Below, in pieces: positions 1 to 5,933 of a stretch of DNA of 6,796 nucleotides. The translations under genes and the position numbers were made by a program. Every line of letters begins with the position of its first letter. The first letter of the stretch is position 1. The stretch covers positions 1-6,796 of the forward strand of contig JAGWXJ010000099.1 of NCBI GenBank assembly GCA_018969935.1, written 5' to 3'. Source of the stretch: Alphaproteobacteria bacterium. GTDB taxonomy: Bacteria; Pseudomonadota; Alphaproteobacteria; Micavibrionales; UBA1664. The notes below the pieces were generated by a model. That model was given only the letters and a program-made list of their open reading frames with translations, made no database searches and was not told the origin of the DNA.

Positions 1-1
1 T

Positions 2-1390
2 ATATAGCGCAGCATCCTCGAATTTCACGGGGATGTTGTATTCCGTTCTGATACGGTCAGCCAAAACTTCGAATTGCAGGGCACCGACAACACCCACAAC
101 CCAGCCGCTATCCATTTTGGGTTTGAATACGCGGGCCACGCCTTCCTCGGCCAGCTGGACGAGCGCGGCTTCGAGGTGCTTGGCTTTCATGGGGTCTATG
201 GCGCGGGCACGTTGCAGCAGTTCGGGCGCGAAGGAGGGAATGCCCGTGAAGACCATATCCTCGCCTTCCGTCAGCGCGTCGCCGATCCGCAGGCCGCCAT
301 GGTTGGGCAGGCCGATGATATCACCGGGGTAGGCCACTTCCGCGCTTTCACGTTCGTTTGCGAAGAACATGAGTGGCGTGTGGATGGTGAGCTGTTTTTG
401 GCTACGGACGTGCTTGAGCTTCATGCCCTTTTTGAAGGTGCCCGAGCACAGGCGCGCAAACGCAATGCGGTCACGGTGCTTGGGGTCCATATTGGCCTGA
501 ATTTTAAAGACGAAGGCGGAAACCTTGTCTTCCGTCGGTTCGATTTTACGTTCCTTCGTGGGCTGGGCGCGAGGCGTGGGCGCAAGCGCCTTTACGCCAT
601 CCAGCAATTCCCGCACGCCGAAGTTGTTGACGGCGGAGCCGAAGAACACGGGCGTCATGTGGCCTTCAAGGTAGGCTTTTCTATCGAATGGTTTGCAGGC
701 ACCCTTCACCATCTCCACCTGCTCGCGCATGGTTGTGGCCAGATGCTCGGGGATATGCGCATCGATTTGCGGGTCGTTCAGGCCTTTGCAGGTAATGCCG
801 TCATCCTTGCCACCGCGCTCGAATAACGAGAGCTTGTCGTGGAATAGATCGTATGCGCCTTTGAATTCACGGCCACCGCCGATGGGCCACGTTGCAGGCG
901 TGACATCCATCGCGAGTTTCTTTTCGATTTCGTCGATCAGGTCAAACGGATCCTGCCCGTCGCGGTCCATCTTGTTGATGAAGGTGATGATGGGAATATC
1001 GCGCAGGCGGCAGACTTCAAACAATTTGAGCGTCTGGCTTTCGATACCTTTTGCGGCATCGAGCACCATGACCGCGCTATCGACGGCTGTGAGCGTGCGG
1101 TACGTATCCTCCGAGAAGTCCTGGTGGCCAGGGGTATCAAGGAGGTTGAAAACCGTGTCGCTGTATTCGAAGGTCATGACCGAGGATACGACGGAGATAC
1201 CGCGTTCCTGTTCAACTTTCATCCAGTCCGATTTGGCGCGCCTTGCATCGCCGCGGGCCTTGACCTGCCCAGCCAACTGGATAGCACCACCGAAAAGCAG
1301 CAGCTTTTCCGTGAGGGTGGTTTTACCAGCGTCGGGGTGCGCGATAATCGCGAAGGTCCGGCGGCGCTTTATCTGGTCTTCATTGGACAT
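2..1390 (-). CDS. prfC: Peptide chain release factor 3 (RF3), N-terminal 463 codons, partial at left edge
   Basis: RF3 is a cytoplasmic translational GTPase that recycles RF1/RF2 from the ribosome after peptide release. The minus-strand translation shows the GTPase motifs in order: P-loop AHPDAGKTT (residues 17-25), switch II DTPGHQDF (85-92), NKMDRD (139-144), and later FFGSAVNNFGV, a typical RF3 stretch. Long runs match E. coli RF3 as I recall it, such as SEDTYRTLTAVD, FVFKIQANMDPKHRDR and FTGIPSFAPEL. These separate it from EF-G and LepA. E. coli RF3 is about 529 residues, so some 65-70 C-terminal residues lie outside the window; no stop or frameshift is seen inside. The ATG at 1390 places the P-loop much as in E. 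coli. No Shine-Dalgarno is visible before it, and in-frame TTG codons lie a few codons upstream. It is divergent from lysA. Identity is near certain; the start is likely. Confidence 0.96.
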   Translation of the reverse strand, partial: MSNEDQIKRRRTFAIIAHPDAGKTTLTEKLLLFGGAIQLAGQVKARGDARRAKSDWMKVEQERGISVVSSVMTFEYSDTVFNLLDTPGHQDFSEDTYRTLTAVDSAVMVLDAAKGIESQTLKLFEVCRLRDIPIITFINKMDRDGQDPFDLIDEIEKKLAMDVTPATWPIGGGREFKGAYDLFHDKLSLFERGGKDDGITCKGLNDPQIDAHIPEHLATTMREQVEMVKGACKPFDRKAYLEGHMTPVFFGSAVNNFGVRELLDGVKALAPTPRAQPTKERKIEPTEDKVSAFVFKIQANMDPKHRDRIAFARLCSGTFKKGMKLKHVRSQKQLTIHTPLMFFANERESAEVAYPGDIIGLPNHGGLRIGDALTEGEDMVFTGIPSFAPELLQRARAIDPMKAKHLEAALVQLAEEGVARVFKPKMDSGWVVGVVGALQFEVLADRIRTEYNIPVKFEDAALY

Positions 1391-1399
1391 GGCGGCGGT

Positions 1400-1428
1400 G
1401 TTATAGTCGGTTTTCAACAAACGGCCAA
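1400..1428 (-). promoter_or_regulatory. Putative sigma70-type promoter for prfC, nearly leaderless
   Basis: Read on the minus strand, TTGGCC (1428-1423) and TATAAC (1405-1400) are separated by 17 bp. They match the consensus at 4/6 and 5/6 positions. Only 9 bp lie between the -10 and the prfC ATG, so transcription would start about 2-3 nt before the start codon. This agrees with the lack of a Shine-Dalgarno sequence. The assignment rests on sequence alone; a promoter further upstream, inside lysA, would be an alternative. Confidence 0.45.
1402..1407 (+). promoter_or_regulatory. Possible -10 element for lysA, overlapping the prfC -10
   Basis: TATAGT on the plus strand matches TATAAT at 5/6 positions and lies 26 bp before the lysA ATG, giving a leader of about 20 nt. 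No convincing -35 is found at 16-18 bp (the hexamer at 17 bp is TTCATT). The hexamer shares its core with the minus-strand TATAAC assigned to prfC. The call is therefore tentative. Confidence 0.3.
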
Positions 1429-1433
1429 GCTTT

Positions 1434-2633
1434 ATGGACACCACCGCCCTCGCCCGCACTTACCCTACGCCCTTTTACGCCTATGACGCTGCGGTTTTGC
1501 GCGCCCGCATCGGCGATTTGACTGAGGCTTTCAAGGCCCAGAATGTGAGCCTGCACTACGCCGTGAAGGCCAATGACAACCCCGCGATTATAGCCATGGC
1601 GGCCAAGGCAGGGATTGGCGCGTGCCTTGTATCGGCTGGTGAAATGAAGCGCGCAATGGCGGGCGGCATGCCCCCTGCCCTTATGCTGATGAACGGTGTC
1701 GGCAAATCGGATGCGGATATCCGCTTCGCGCTTGCCAACGGCATCGGCCAGTTGAATGTGGAATCCATACCCGAACTGACGGTGATAGCCGACATTGCGC
1801 GCGAGATGGGCGTTGTTGCCCCCATTGGCCTGCGCATCAACCCCGAGGTTGCAGCCAACACCCACAGCAACATCGCCACAGGCCGCCGTACCGACAAATT
1901 CGGCCTTCTGGCAGAGGATTTGCCTGAGGCCAAGCGCATTATAGCCGCGCGCCCTGAACTGAAATGGATTGCGCTTTCCTGCCATATCGGCAGCCAAGTG
2001 CATGATGTAAACGACCTCAGGCGCGGGTATGCCGTGATGGCAGATATATTCAGGGCGCAGGAAGGTTTGGACAGGCTGGATTTGGGCGGCGGGTTTGGTG
2101 TTTCGTACCGTGGTGACGCCTATTCACGCCCTGCCGATTTTGCGCCTGTGGTGGCCGAGCTTACAAAAGACCTGCAAGCGCGCGGCGTGCGCATCCAGCT
2201 AGAGCCCGGGCGCTATATTGCCGCCGAGGCGGGTACGCTCGTGACAAGCGTCATCCATGTCAAGGATTCAGGCGGGATGCGGTTTATTGTTGTCGATGCC
2301 GCCATGAATGACCTGATACGCCCCGCCTTGTACGAGGCTTACCACCCCATCAGGCTGGGGCGCAGTAGCAAGGCCGCAACGATGCCTTGCACGATTGTGG
2401 GGCCCGTGTGCGAAAGCTCGGACTGCTTTGCGCGGGACCGCGGCTTGCCAGCCGATATCGTGCGCGGCGATGTGCTGGAAATCGGTTTTGCCGGTGCCTA
2501 CGGCTTTACGATGAGCGGGCAGTACAACGCCCGCCCACGACTTGCCGAAGTACTGATAGATGGCAATGAAGCCAAGCTGATCCGCCGCGCGTTTACAGCG
2601 GAAGACTTTGACGCTGCCACGCTGGCCGCCTGA
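1434..2633 (+). CDS. lysA: Diaminopimelate decarboxylase
   Basis: This PLP enzyme decarboxylates meso-diaminopimelate to L-lysine, the last step of the pathway, in the cytoplasm. The 399 residues show the fold-III decarboxylase order: YAVKAN with the PLP lysine K45, the TG-x4-KFG block (149-157), HIGSQ (184-188), GGGFG (218-222), EPGR (257-260), CESSD (326-330) and YGFTMSGQYNARPR (356-369). CE followed by the YN-x-RPR-AE stretch favours diaminopimelate over ornithine decarboxylases, which usually carry CD-G-x-D. E. coli and most others have CESGD, so S329 replaces the usual Gly. The length is slightly below the usual ~415-430 because the N-terminus is short. ATG 1434 is the only reasonable start: an in-frame TAG lies at 1404-1406 and no other start codon falls between. 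There is no clear Shine-Dalgarno. Divergent from prfC; the stop is followed at once by the next gene's promoter. Confidence 0.9.
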   Translation: MDTTALARTYPTPFYAYDAAVLRARIGDLTEAFKAQNVSLHYAVKANDNPAIIAMAAKAGIGACLVSAGEMKRAMAGGMPPALMLMNGVGKSDADIRFALANGIGQLNVESIPELTVIADIAREMGVVAPIGLRINPEVAANTHSNIATGRRTDKFGLLAEDLPEAKRIIAARPELKWIALSCHIGSQVHDVNDLRRGYAVMADIFRAQEGLDRLDLGGGFGVSYRGDAYSRPADFAPVVAELTKDLQARGVRIQLEPGRYIAAEAGTLVTSVIHVKDSGGMRFIVVDAAMNDLIRPALYEAYHPIRLGRSSKAATMPCTIVGPVCESSDCFARDRGLPADIVRGDVLEIGFAGAYGFTMSGQYNARPRLAEVLIDGNEAKLIRRAFTAEDFDAATLAA

Positions 2634-2661
2634 TTGACATTTCCCTAAAACGCTAGATTAT
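2634..2661 (+). promoter_or_regulatory. Sigma70-type promoter for the 188-aa hypothetical gene
   Basis: A perfect -35 TTGACA (2634-2639) starts at the base after the lysA TGA. With a 16-bp spacer it meets GATTAT (2656-2661, 4/6 match); the overlapping TAGATT (2654-2659) would give a 14-bp spacer. Transcription should start near 2667-2669, leaving a leader of about 20 nt before ATG 2689. This is the best promoter match in the window. It suggests that the gene is expressed independently of lysA. Confidence 0.6.
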
Positions 2662-2679
2662 GGATAGGCACTTTTGAAA

Positions 2680-2684
2680 AGAGG
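2680..2684 (+). promoter_or_regulatory. Ribosome binding site deciding the start at 2689
   Basis: AGAGG lies 4 bp before ATG 2689. The upstream in-frame TTG at 2674 would have no such site and would sit within a few bases of the predicted transcription start. The ATG at 2689 is therefore preferred. Confidence 0.6.
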
Positions 2685-2688
2685 CCCT

Positions 2689-3255
2689 ATGGACGACTAC
2701 CGTATACGCCAAGATTTACTGAGCCGCACCAAAGAGCAGTATGAACCCGGTGCCATGCGCCCGCGCCTTTGCGAGGTTTTTAAAATCAATTCCAAGGTGC
2801 TGGATAAGCCAGCCGTATCGTGGCTTTATTACGCCGGCATGGGGGATGTGGATGTGAGCGATGCTTCACAGGCCGATTTGCCCGTCATCGCAAAGTTGCG
2901 TAGCGAGGGTTATCTGGTGCCGACATGGGCGGACAATATTTACGGCGTGAAGCATTATCGACTGCTGACCCATTTTGACGACGTGAACTGGGGCCGCGAC
3001 CAAACGGGCCGCATTGTCATTTACAACTTCAACCAGAATGATCTGCACCCAGAAATACCGGACCCCGTGATTGTGCCCGATGCAAGCCACGCAACTGCCA
3101 TCAAGCAGCTTGAGCACCGCATGCAGTACGGCAAGACCATGGATGACGATGCTGTTATATTGCGCGACGGCAGCAGGATTACCCCCATCCTGACAGACAG
3201 GCGCGTGATTGACATGCGCAGACGCCAAAAAGGCATTATCCCCGGCGTAAAATAA
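2689..3255 (+). CDS. Hypothetical protein, 188 aa, unrecognised
   Basis: I do not recognise this protein. It has 188 residues from ATG 2689 (193 if the TTG at 2674 were used). It is soluble-looking, with no signal peptide, membrane segment or Cys/His metal cluster. Three parts can be seen. The N-terminal third is charged. A central part, about residues 40-115, is rich in aromatics (WLYYAGMG, YGVKHYRLLTHFDDVNWG), suggesting a compact alpha/beta domain. The C-terminus is basic and arginine-rich (RRVIDMRRRQ). The reading frame is open throughout, has its own promoter and ribosome binding site, and its codon use resembles the neighbours, so it is probably a real gene. It follows lysA in the same direction but appears separately transcribed. 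It is convergent with fur, with 6 bp between the two stop codons. No function can be inferred from context. Confidence 0.8.
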   Translation: MDDYRIRQDLLSRTKEQYEPGAMRPRLCEVFKINSKVLDKPAVSWLYYAGMGDVDVSDASQADLPVIAKLRSEGYLVPTWADNIYGVKHYRLLTHFDDVNWGRDQTGRIVIYNFNQNDLHPEIPDPVIVPDASHATAIKQLEHRMQYGKTMDDDAVILRDGSRITPILTDRRVIDMRRRQKGIIPGVK

Positions 3256-3273
3256 GCCTGTTCAGGATTTACG
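3246..3273. repeat. Imperfect inverted repeat across two convergent stop codons
   Basis: CGTAAA (3246-3251) pairs with TTTACG (3268-3273), and CCTG (3257-3260) pairs with CAGG (3263-3266). Five unpaired bases lie on the left side, one on the right, and TT is at the centre. The structure contains the TAA of the plus-strand gene (3253-3255) and the TGA of fur (3264-3262). It has no T tract and a very tight loop. It could be a weak bidirectional terminator, or it may be chance. Confidence 0.3.
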
Positions 3274-3690
3274 GAGTTTGCGGCCGTAGAGTTCGAGCGT
3301 GTGGTCGACCAGATCGTAGCCAAGCTCGTTTGCGATTTCGATCTTCAGGCGTTCCAGCTTTTCGTTCTGGAATTCGATAACGTCACCTGTTTCGACATCC
3401 ACCAGATGGTGATGGTGCGCGGCGTTGACTTCGAAGCGCGAAAAATTCTGGTTGAATTCACGCTTACTAACCAATTCCAGTTCATCGAGCAAATTCAGGG
3501 TACGGTAAACCGTTGCCATGCTGATGGATGAATCCAGCGCCTTTGCACGCTCAAAAACGGCTTCAACGGACGGGTGGTCCATCGCGGTTGTCAGCACCTG
3601 TAAAATCGTGCGGCGCTGGTCCGTCATCTTGACGCCTGCGTTTACGCATTTTTGCGAGAGTTCTTCGTAGGTTTCGCGTTTGAGTTCCAT
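3262..3690 (-). CDS. fur: Fur-family metal-responsive transcriptional regulator (alphaproteobacterial Fur/Mur-like)
   Basis: This is a small dimeric DNA-binding repressor that uses a metal ion as co-repressor. Numbering from the upstream ATG at 3693, residues 20-85 form the winged helix, with TDQRRTILQVL and the recognition segment SMATVYRTLNLLDE. The C-terminal dimer domain carries the histidine run 93-96, VIEF, E114 and H131, which line up with regulatory-metal ligands of E. coli Fur. The two cysteines of the structural zinc site are replaced by D99 and T102, and no CxxC tail follows. LVDHTLELYGRKL resembles alphaproteobacterial Fur/Mur; the haem-sensing HHH pattern of Irr is absent. Whether it senses iron, manganese or another metal cannot be told. 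GAGGT (3699-3695) is better spaced for ATG 3690 (142 aa) than for ATG 3693 (143 aa). Both starts overlap the TGA of the upstream kinase gene, so translation is probably coupled. Confidence 0.9.
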   Translation of the reverse strand: MELKRETYEELSQKCVNAGVKMTDQRRTILQVLTTAMDHPSVEAVFERAKALDSSISMATVYRTLNLLDELELVSKREFNQNFSRFEVNAAHHHHLVDVETGDVIEFQNEKLERLKIEIANELGYDLVDHTLELYGRKLRKS

Positions 3691-3693
3691 CAT
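3690..3693 (-). promoter_or_regulatory. Overlapping stop/start (ATGATG) coupling the kinase gene to fur
   Basis: On the minus strand the kinase stop TGA (3692-3690) is embedded in ATGATG (3693-3688). The upstream ATG overlaps the kinase gene by 4 bp and the downstream ATG by 1 bp. A GAGGT motif at 3699-3695 precedes both, inside the kinase coding sequence. This arrangement is typical of translational coupling. Confidence 0.75.
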
Positions 3694-5177
3694 GACCTCA
3701 CTGGCAAAGTAAATGTAACTGTTGTTCCTATATCGGGCTGGGAGCTTATTTTAAGGCTTCCGCCGTGCAATTCAACCATTGTGCTGGCCAAGGGCAGGCC
3801 CAAACCGGTGCCCTGCCCGCCGTTTATGCGCGGGTCCTGCACTTGACCGAAGGGGCGCAAAACCTCGCCTATCTTGTCTTCGGGGATGCCGATACCCTGA
3901 TCGATGACAGAAATCGAAATGAAATCCTTTACCTGTTTGACATCGACAACCACGCTGCCGCGGCCTGCCGAAAACTTGACGGCGTTTGAGAGCAGATTGA
4001 GCAGCACCTGCCGTATCATGCGCTGGTCTATATCCACTTGCGGCAAGCCTTTTGCCACATCGGCGCGCAGCATCACGCCCGCCTCGGTTGCGCGGTTGCG
4101 CATGAGGCGGATGGCTTCATCGACCATGGCTTCGACATCCGTCAGCTGGGGCGAGAGTTTCATTTCGCCTGCCTCGATTTTCGACATATCCAGCACATCG
4201 TTGATGATATCCAGCAGATGAAGCGCCGAGAATTTGATATCGCCCAGATATTCGCGGTAGTGCGGGTTTTCAACCTGACCGAGCGTGCCCGCTATCATGA
4301 GATCAGAAAAACCGATGATGGCGTTGAGCGGCGTACGCAGCTCGTGCGACATGTTGGCGAGGAAGGTCGATTTGGCCTGATTGGCGCTGTCGGCAATTTC
4401 CTTGGCGTGGCGCAAGTCGCGTTCGACCTTCTTGAGGTGAGTGATATCCACTACGGTGGAAATACGGAATTTGCGGTGGTTAGACAGCTCGATAACACCC
4501 GATGTTGCTATGACGGTTGCGAGGCCGCCATCCTTCCTGACAATTTGCAGTTCGCGCGAGCGTTCCACAAACTGGTTGCCCATGAAATCATCGTGGCGCT
4601 TGCGCGCGAGTTCGTGCTCGCCTGACGGGATCAGCACCGTAAATTCCTGCCCTATCAGGTCCATCGGTTTGTAGCCGAAGGATTTGCAAAACGTATCGTT
4701 GGCGCGGACGATGCGGCGGTGATGGTCGGTCACCAGAATGCCTACGTCACTGGTATCGAAGACGGTTGCAAAAATCGACATGGCGTCATCGCGTTCACGC
4801 TTGAGCGCGGTTTCGTCTTTTTCAACAAAACGGGCTGCCATATCGATGGCCATCAGCGCACCCGCTTCATCAACAATCGGGTTCAGGATAAACGAACGGA
4901 TGCGCACGCCACCGGGGAACACGGGAATGACCTGCACGGATATTGCGGTGCTGGTTTTGACCACGACCTCGAAGGACTGGAAGATATGGGCCTTATTGGC
5001 CGCTTCCAGAAAATCCTCGAGGGCCTTGCCGTCGATGCTTTCAGAGGAACCCGTAAAATACTCGCACGCAGGCGGGTTTGCCTTGAGGACACGGAAAACG
5101 CCGTCATCACCCCTTTTTGCAAGGAGGCGCGGCTCGGGCCAGCATTCAAAGAGGCGTTGGTAGACGCTTAGAGGCAT
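3690..5177 (-). CDS. Soluble PAS-PAS sensor histidine kinase, PleC/DivJ-like catalytic core
   Basis: This 495-residue kinase should autophosphorylate on H278 and pass the phosphate to a response regulator. No signal peptide or membrane segment is seen, so it is probably cytoplasmic. A divergent PAS-like domain occupies about residues 5-115 (LKANPPACEYFTG is PAS-like), and a clearer PAS domain about 135-250 (DVGILVTDHHRRIVRAND, then VVDITHLKKVERDL). A helical linker follows. The DHp H-box is FLANMSHELRTPLNAIIGF (272-290), followed by YREYLGDI and LLDIINDVLDMSKIEAG, a pattern typical of alphaproteobacterial PleC/DivJ relatives. The ATPase domain has the N-box (LLNLLSNAVKFS, N394 and N398), DQGIGIP (426-432), RPFGQ (441-445) and GGQGTGLGL (453-461). 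There is no receiver domain, and no response regulator in the window. It lies 29 bp after upp and overlaps fur by ATGA, indicating one operon. The ligand and the partner are unknown. The ribosome binding site before ATG 5177 is poor (AAGGG only 1 bp away), but no better start codon is nearby. Confidence 0.92.
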   Translation of the reverse strand: MPLSVYQRLFECWPEPRLLAKRGDDGVFRVLKANPPACEYFTGSSESIDGKALEDFLEAANKAHIFQSFEVVVKTSTAISVQVIPVFPGGVRIRSFILNPIVDEAGALMAIDMAARFVEKDETALKRERDDAMSIFATVFDTSDVGILVTDHHRRIVRANDTFCKSFGYKPMDLIGQEFTVLIPSGEHELARKRHDDFMGNQFVERSRELQIVRKDGGLATVIATSGVIELSNHRKFRISTVVDITHLKKVERDLRHAKEIADSANQAKSTFLANMSHELRTPLNAIIGFSDLMIAGTLGQVENPHYREYLGDIKFSALHLLDIINDVLDMSKIEAGEMKLSPQLTDVEAMVDEAIRLMRNRATEAGVMLRADVAKGLPQVDIDQRMIRQVLLNLLSNAVKFSAGRGSVVVDVKQVKDFISISVIDQGIGIPEDKIGEVLRPFGQVQDPRINGGQGTGLGLPLASTMVELHGGSLKISSQPDIGTTVTFTLPVRS

Positions 5178-5206
5178 GCCCTTTATTACGCCATTTCGAG
5201 TGTGGG

Positions 5207-5842
5207 TTAAAGGGTGCCGAACAACCTGTCACCAGCATCGCCCAAGCCGGGCACAATGTATGCGTGCTCGTTCAGGTGGCTATCGAGCGCGGCTGTGTAG
5301 ATGGCGAGATCGGGATAAATGCCGTGGACGTATTTGACCCCTTCAGGCGCAGAGATAAGCGTAACCGCACGGATATCGCCAATTTTGGCGCCTGCGGCCA
5401 GCAGGATTTCAACAGCTTTGGCGGTCGAGTGGCCGGTGGCCAGCATAGGGTCCACCAAAAAGATGGGGCGGTTGAGGTGCTTTGGCAGTTTGGTCATGTA
5501 CTGGACAGGCTGCTTGGTTTCCTCATCGCGGTAGAGGCCGATGTGGCCCATGTGATAATCGGGGAACAGGGCTTCAAAGCCGCTTACAAGGCCAAGGCCT
5601 GCACGCAAAATGGGCACAACCAGCACGGGCAGATCATTGGCCAGTACCTGACCGTTCATCTCGCATAGCGGGGTCACAACGGTTTTGCCTTTGGTGGGCA
5701 GGGTTGCCGATGCCTCGTAGGCCAGCGCCTGCGATATCTCATGCACGTAGCGGCGGAAGTAATGGACGGGGGCGTCCTTCGCGCGAAGACGGGCCAGCCT
5801 ATCGGCCACGACGGGGTGCTTGGATACGAACAGGTTTTGCAT
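5207..5842 (-). CDS. upp: Uracil phosphoribosyltransferase
   Basis: This enzyme converts uracil and PRPP to UMP and pyrophosphate, the pyrimidine salvage reaction, in the cytoplasm. The 211 residues match the family's usual ~208-210. Key blocks are VPILRAGLG (76-84), GLYRDEET (102-109), the PRPP-binding loop VDPMLATGHS (130-139, where E. coli has GGS), ISAPEGV (163-169) and the uracil-binding C-terminus YIVPGLGDAGDRLFGT (195-210). The protein ends at the usual place. ATG 5842 is supported by GAGG (5852-5849) at 6-bp spacing and by the N-terminal VSKHPVV, which aligns with VEVKHPLV of E. coli. It is the first gene of the apparent upp-kinase-fur operon. No uraA permease is adjacent, unlike in enterobacteria. 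Identity is secure; the operon linkage is inferred from spacing. Confidence 0.97.
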   Translation of the reverse strand: MQNLFVSKHPVVADRLARLRAKDAPVHYFRRYVHEISQALAYEASATLPTKGKTVVTPLCEMNGQVLANDLPVLVVPILRAGLGLVSGFEALFPDYHMGHIGLYRDEETKQPVQYMTKLPKHLNRPIFLVDPMLATGHSTAKAVEILLAAGAKIGDIRAVTLISAPEGVKYVHGIYPDLAIYTAALDSHLNEHAYIVPGLGDAGDRLFGTL

Positions 5843-5848
5843 GTGATG

Positions 5849-5852
5849 CCTC
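5849..5852 (-). promoter_or_regulatory. Ribosome binding site of upp
   Basis: Read on the minus strand, GAGG lies 6 bp before ATG 5842. This fixes the upp start and contrasts with lysA and prfC, which show no such site. Confidence 0.65.
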
Positions 5853-5869
5853 GTGTTTAAGGTTTTGCG

Positions 5870-5877
5870 CTTGCAAG
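5870..5877. repeat. Perfect 8-bp palindrome CTTGCAAG beside the upp -10
   Basis: CTTGCAAG is its own reverse complement and shares its last base with the GTTATA that holds the minus-strand -10. It falls around the predicted upp transcription start, so a repressor bound here could block transcription. An 8-bp palindrome can also occur by chance. Confidence 0.3.
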
Positions 5878-5903
5878 TTATACATTTTTATCGAAAATGC
5901 CAA
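5877..5903 (-). promoter_or_regulatory. Putative promoter of the upp-kinase-fur operon
   Basis: On the minus strand, TTGGCA (5903-5898, 5/6) and TATAAC (5882-5877, 5/6) match the sigma70 hexamers, but the spacer is only 15 bp, shorter than ideal. Transcription would start near 5870, giving a leader of about 28 nt that contains the upp ribosome binding site. The spacer contains the inverted repeat CATTTT/AAAATG, and CTTGCAAG overlaps the downstream end of the -10. Confidence 0.45.
5883..5899. repeat. Inverted repeat CATTTT-5-AAAATG in the upp promoter spacer
   Basis: CATTTT (5883-5888) and AAAATG (5894-5899) are perfect 6-bp arms around TATCG. The repeat fills the region between the predicted -10 and -35 of upp, a position typical of operators. 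It does not resemble the E. coli Fur box, and the AT-rich arms could be chance. No binding protein can be named. Confidence 0.3.
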
Positions 5904-5928
5904 CCCGAAGTGATACCAGTGCCCCTTC

Positions 5929-5933
5929 AGGAG
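5929..5933 (+). promoter_or_regulatory. Strong ribosome binding site for the gene at 5940
   Basis: AGGAG lies 6 bp before ATG 5940. It is the best Shine-Dalgarno match in the window and fixes the start of the right-hand partial gene. A weak plus-strand promoter may exist upstream (TATACA at 5879-5884), but no good -35 accompanies it. Confidence 0.75.

Noticed and set aside
74..826. A 250-codon plus-strand open frame opposite prfC
   Set aside because: It lies entirely antisense to the well-conserved RF3 gene, and its translation resembles no protein. Long antisense frames are expected in GC-rich coding DNA.
1401..2003. A 200-codon minus-strand open frame opposite lysA
   Set aside because: It is the complement of the strongly matching LysA frame, with low-complexity His/Gly/Ala composition and no start signal.
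1434..2633. Ornithine/lysine decarboxylase or carboxynorspermidine decarboxylase instead of LysA
   Set aside because: The CE-S-x-D motif and the YNARPRLAEVL segment fit diaminopimelate decarboxylase better; bacterial ornithine decarboxylases of this fold usually have CD in that position.
2674..2688. A TTG start extending the 188-aa protein by five residues
   Set aside because: The TTG lies almost at the predicted transcription start and lacks a ribosome binding site, while ATG 2689 has AGAGG at 4 bp.
3262..3690. Irr, Zur or PerR assignment for the Fur-family protein
   Set aside because: There is no Irr haem motif, and no cysteine pairs of the kind found in Zur or PerR. LVDHTLELYGRKL fits the alphaproteobacterial Fur/Mur group best.
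4038..4625. A 195-codon plus-strand open frame opposite the kinase
   Set aside because: The minus strand encodes the DHp and ATPase motifs across the same bases; the plus-strand product matches nothing recognisable.
5117..5668. A 183-codon plus-strand open frame opposite upp and the kinase start
   Set aside because: It spans two unrelated minus-strand genes and their spacer, and shows no ribosome binding site or family motif.
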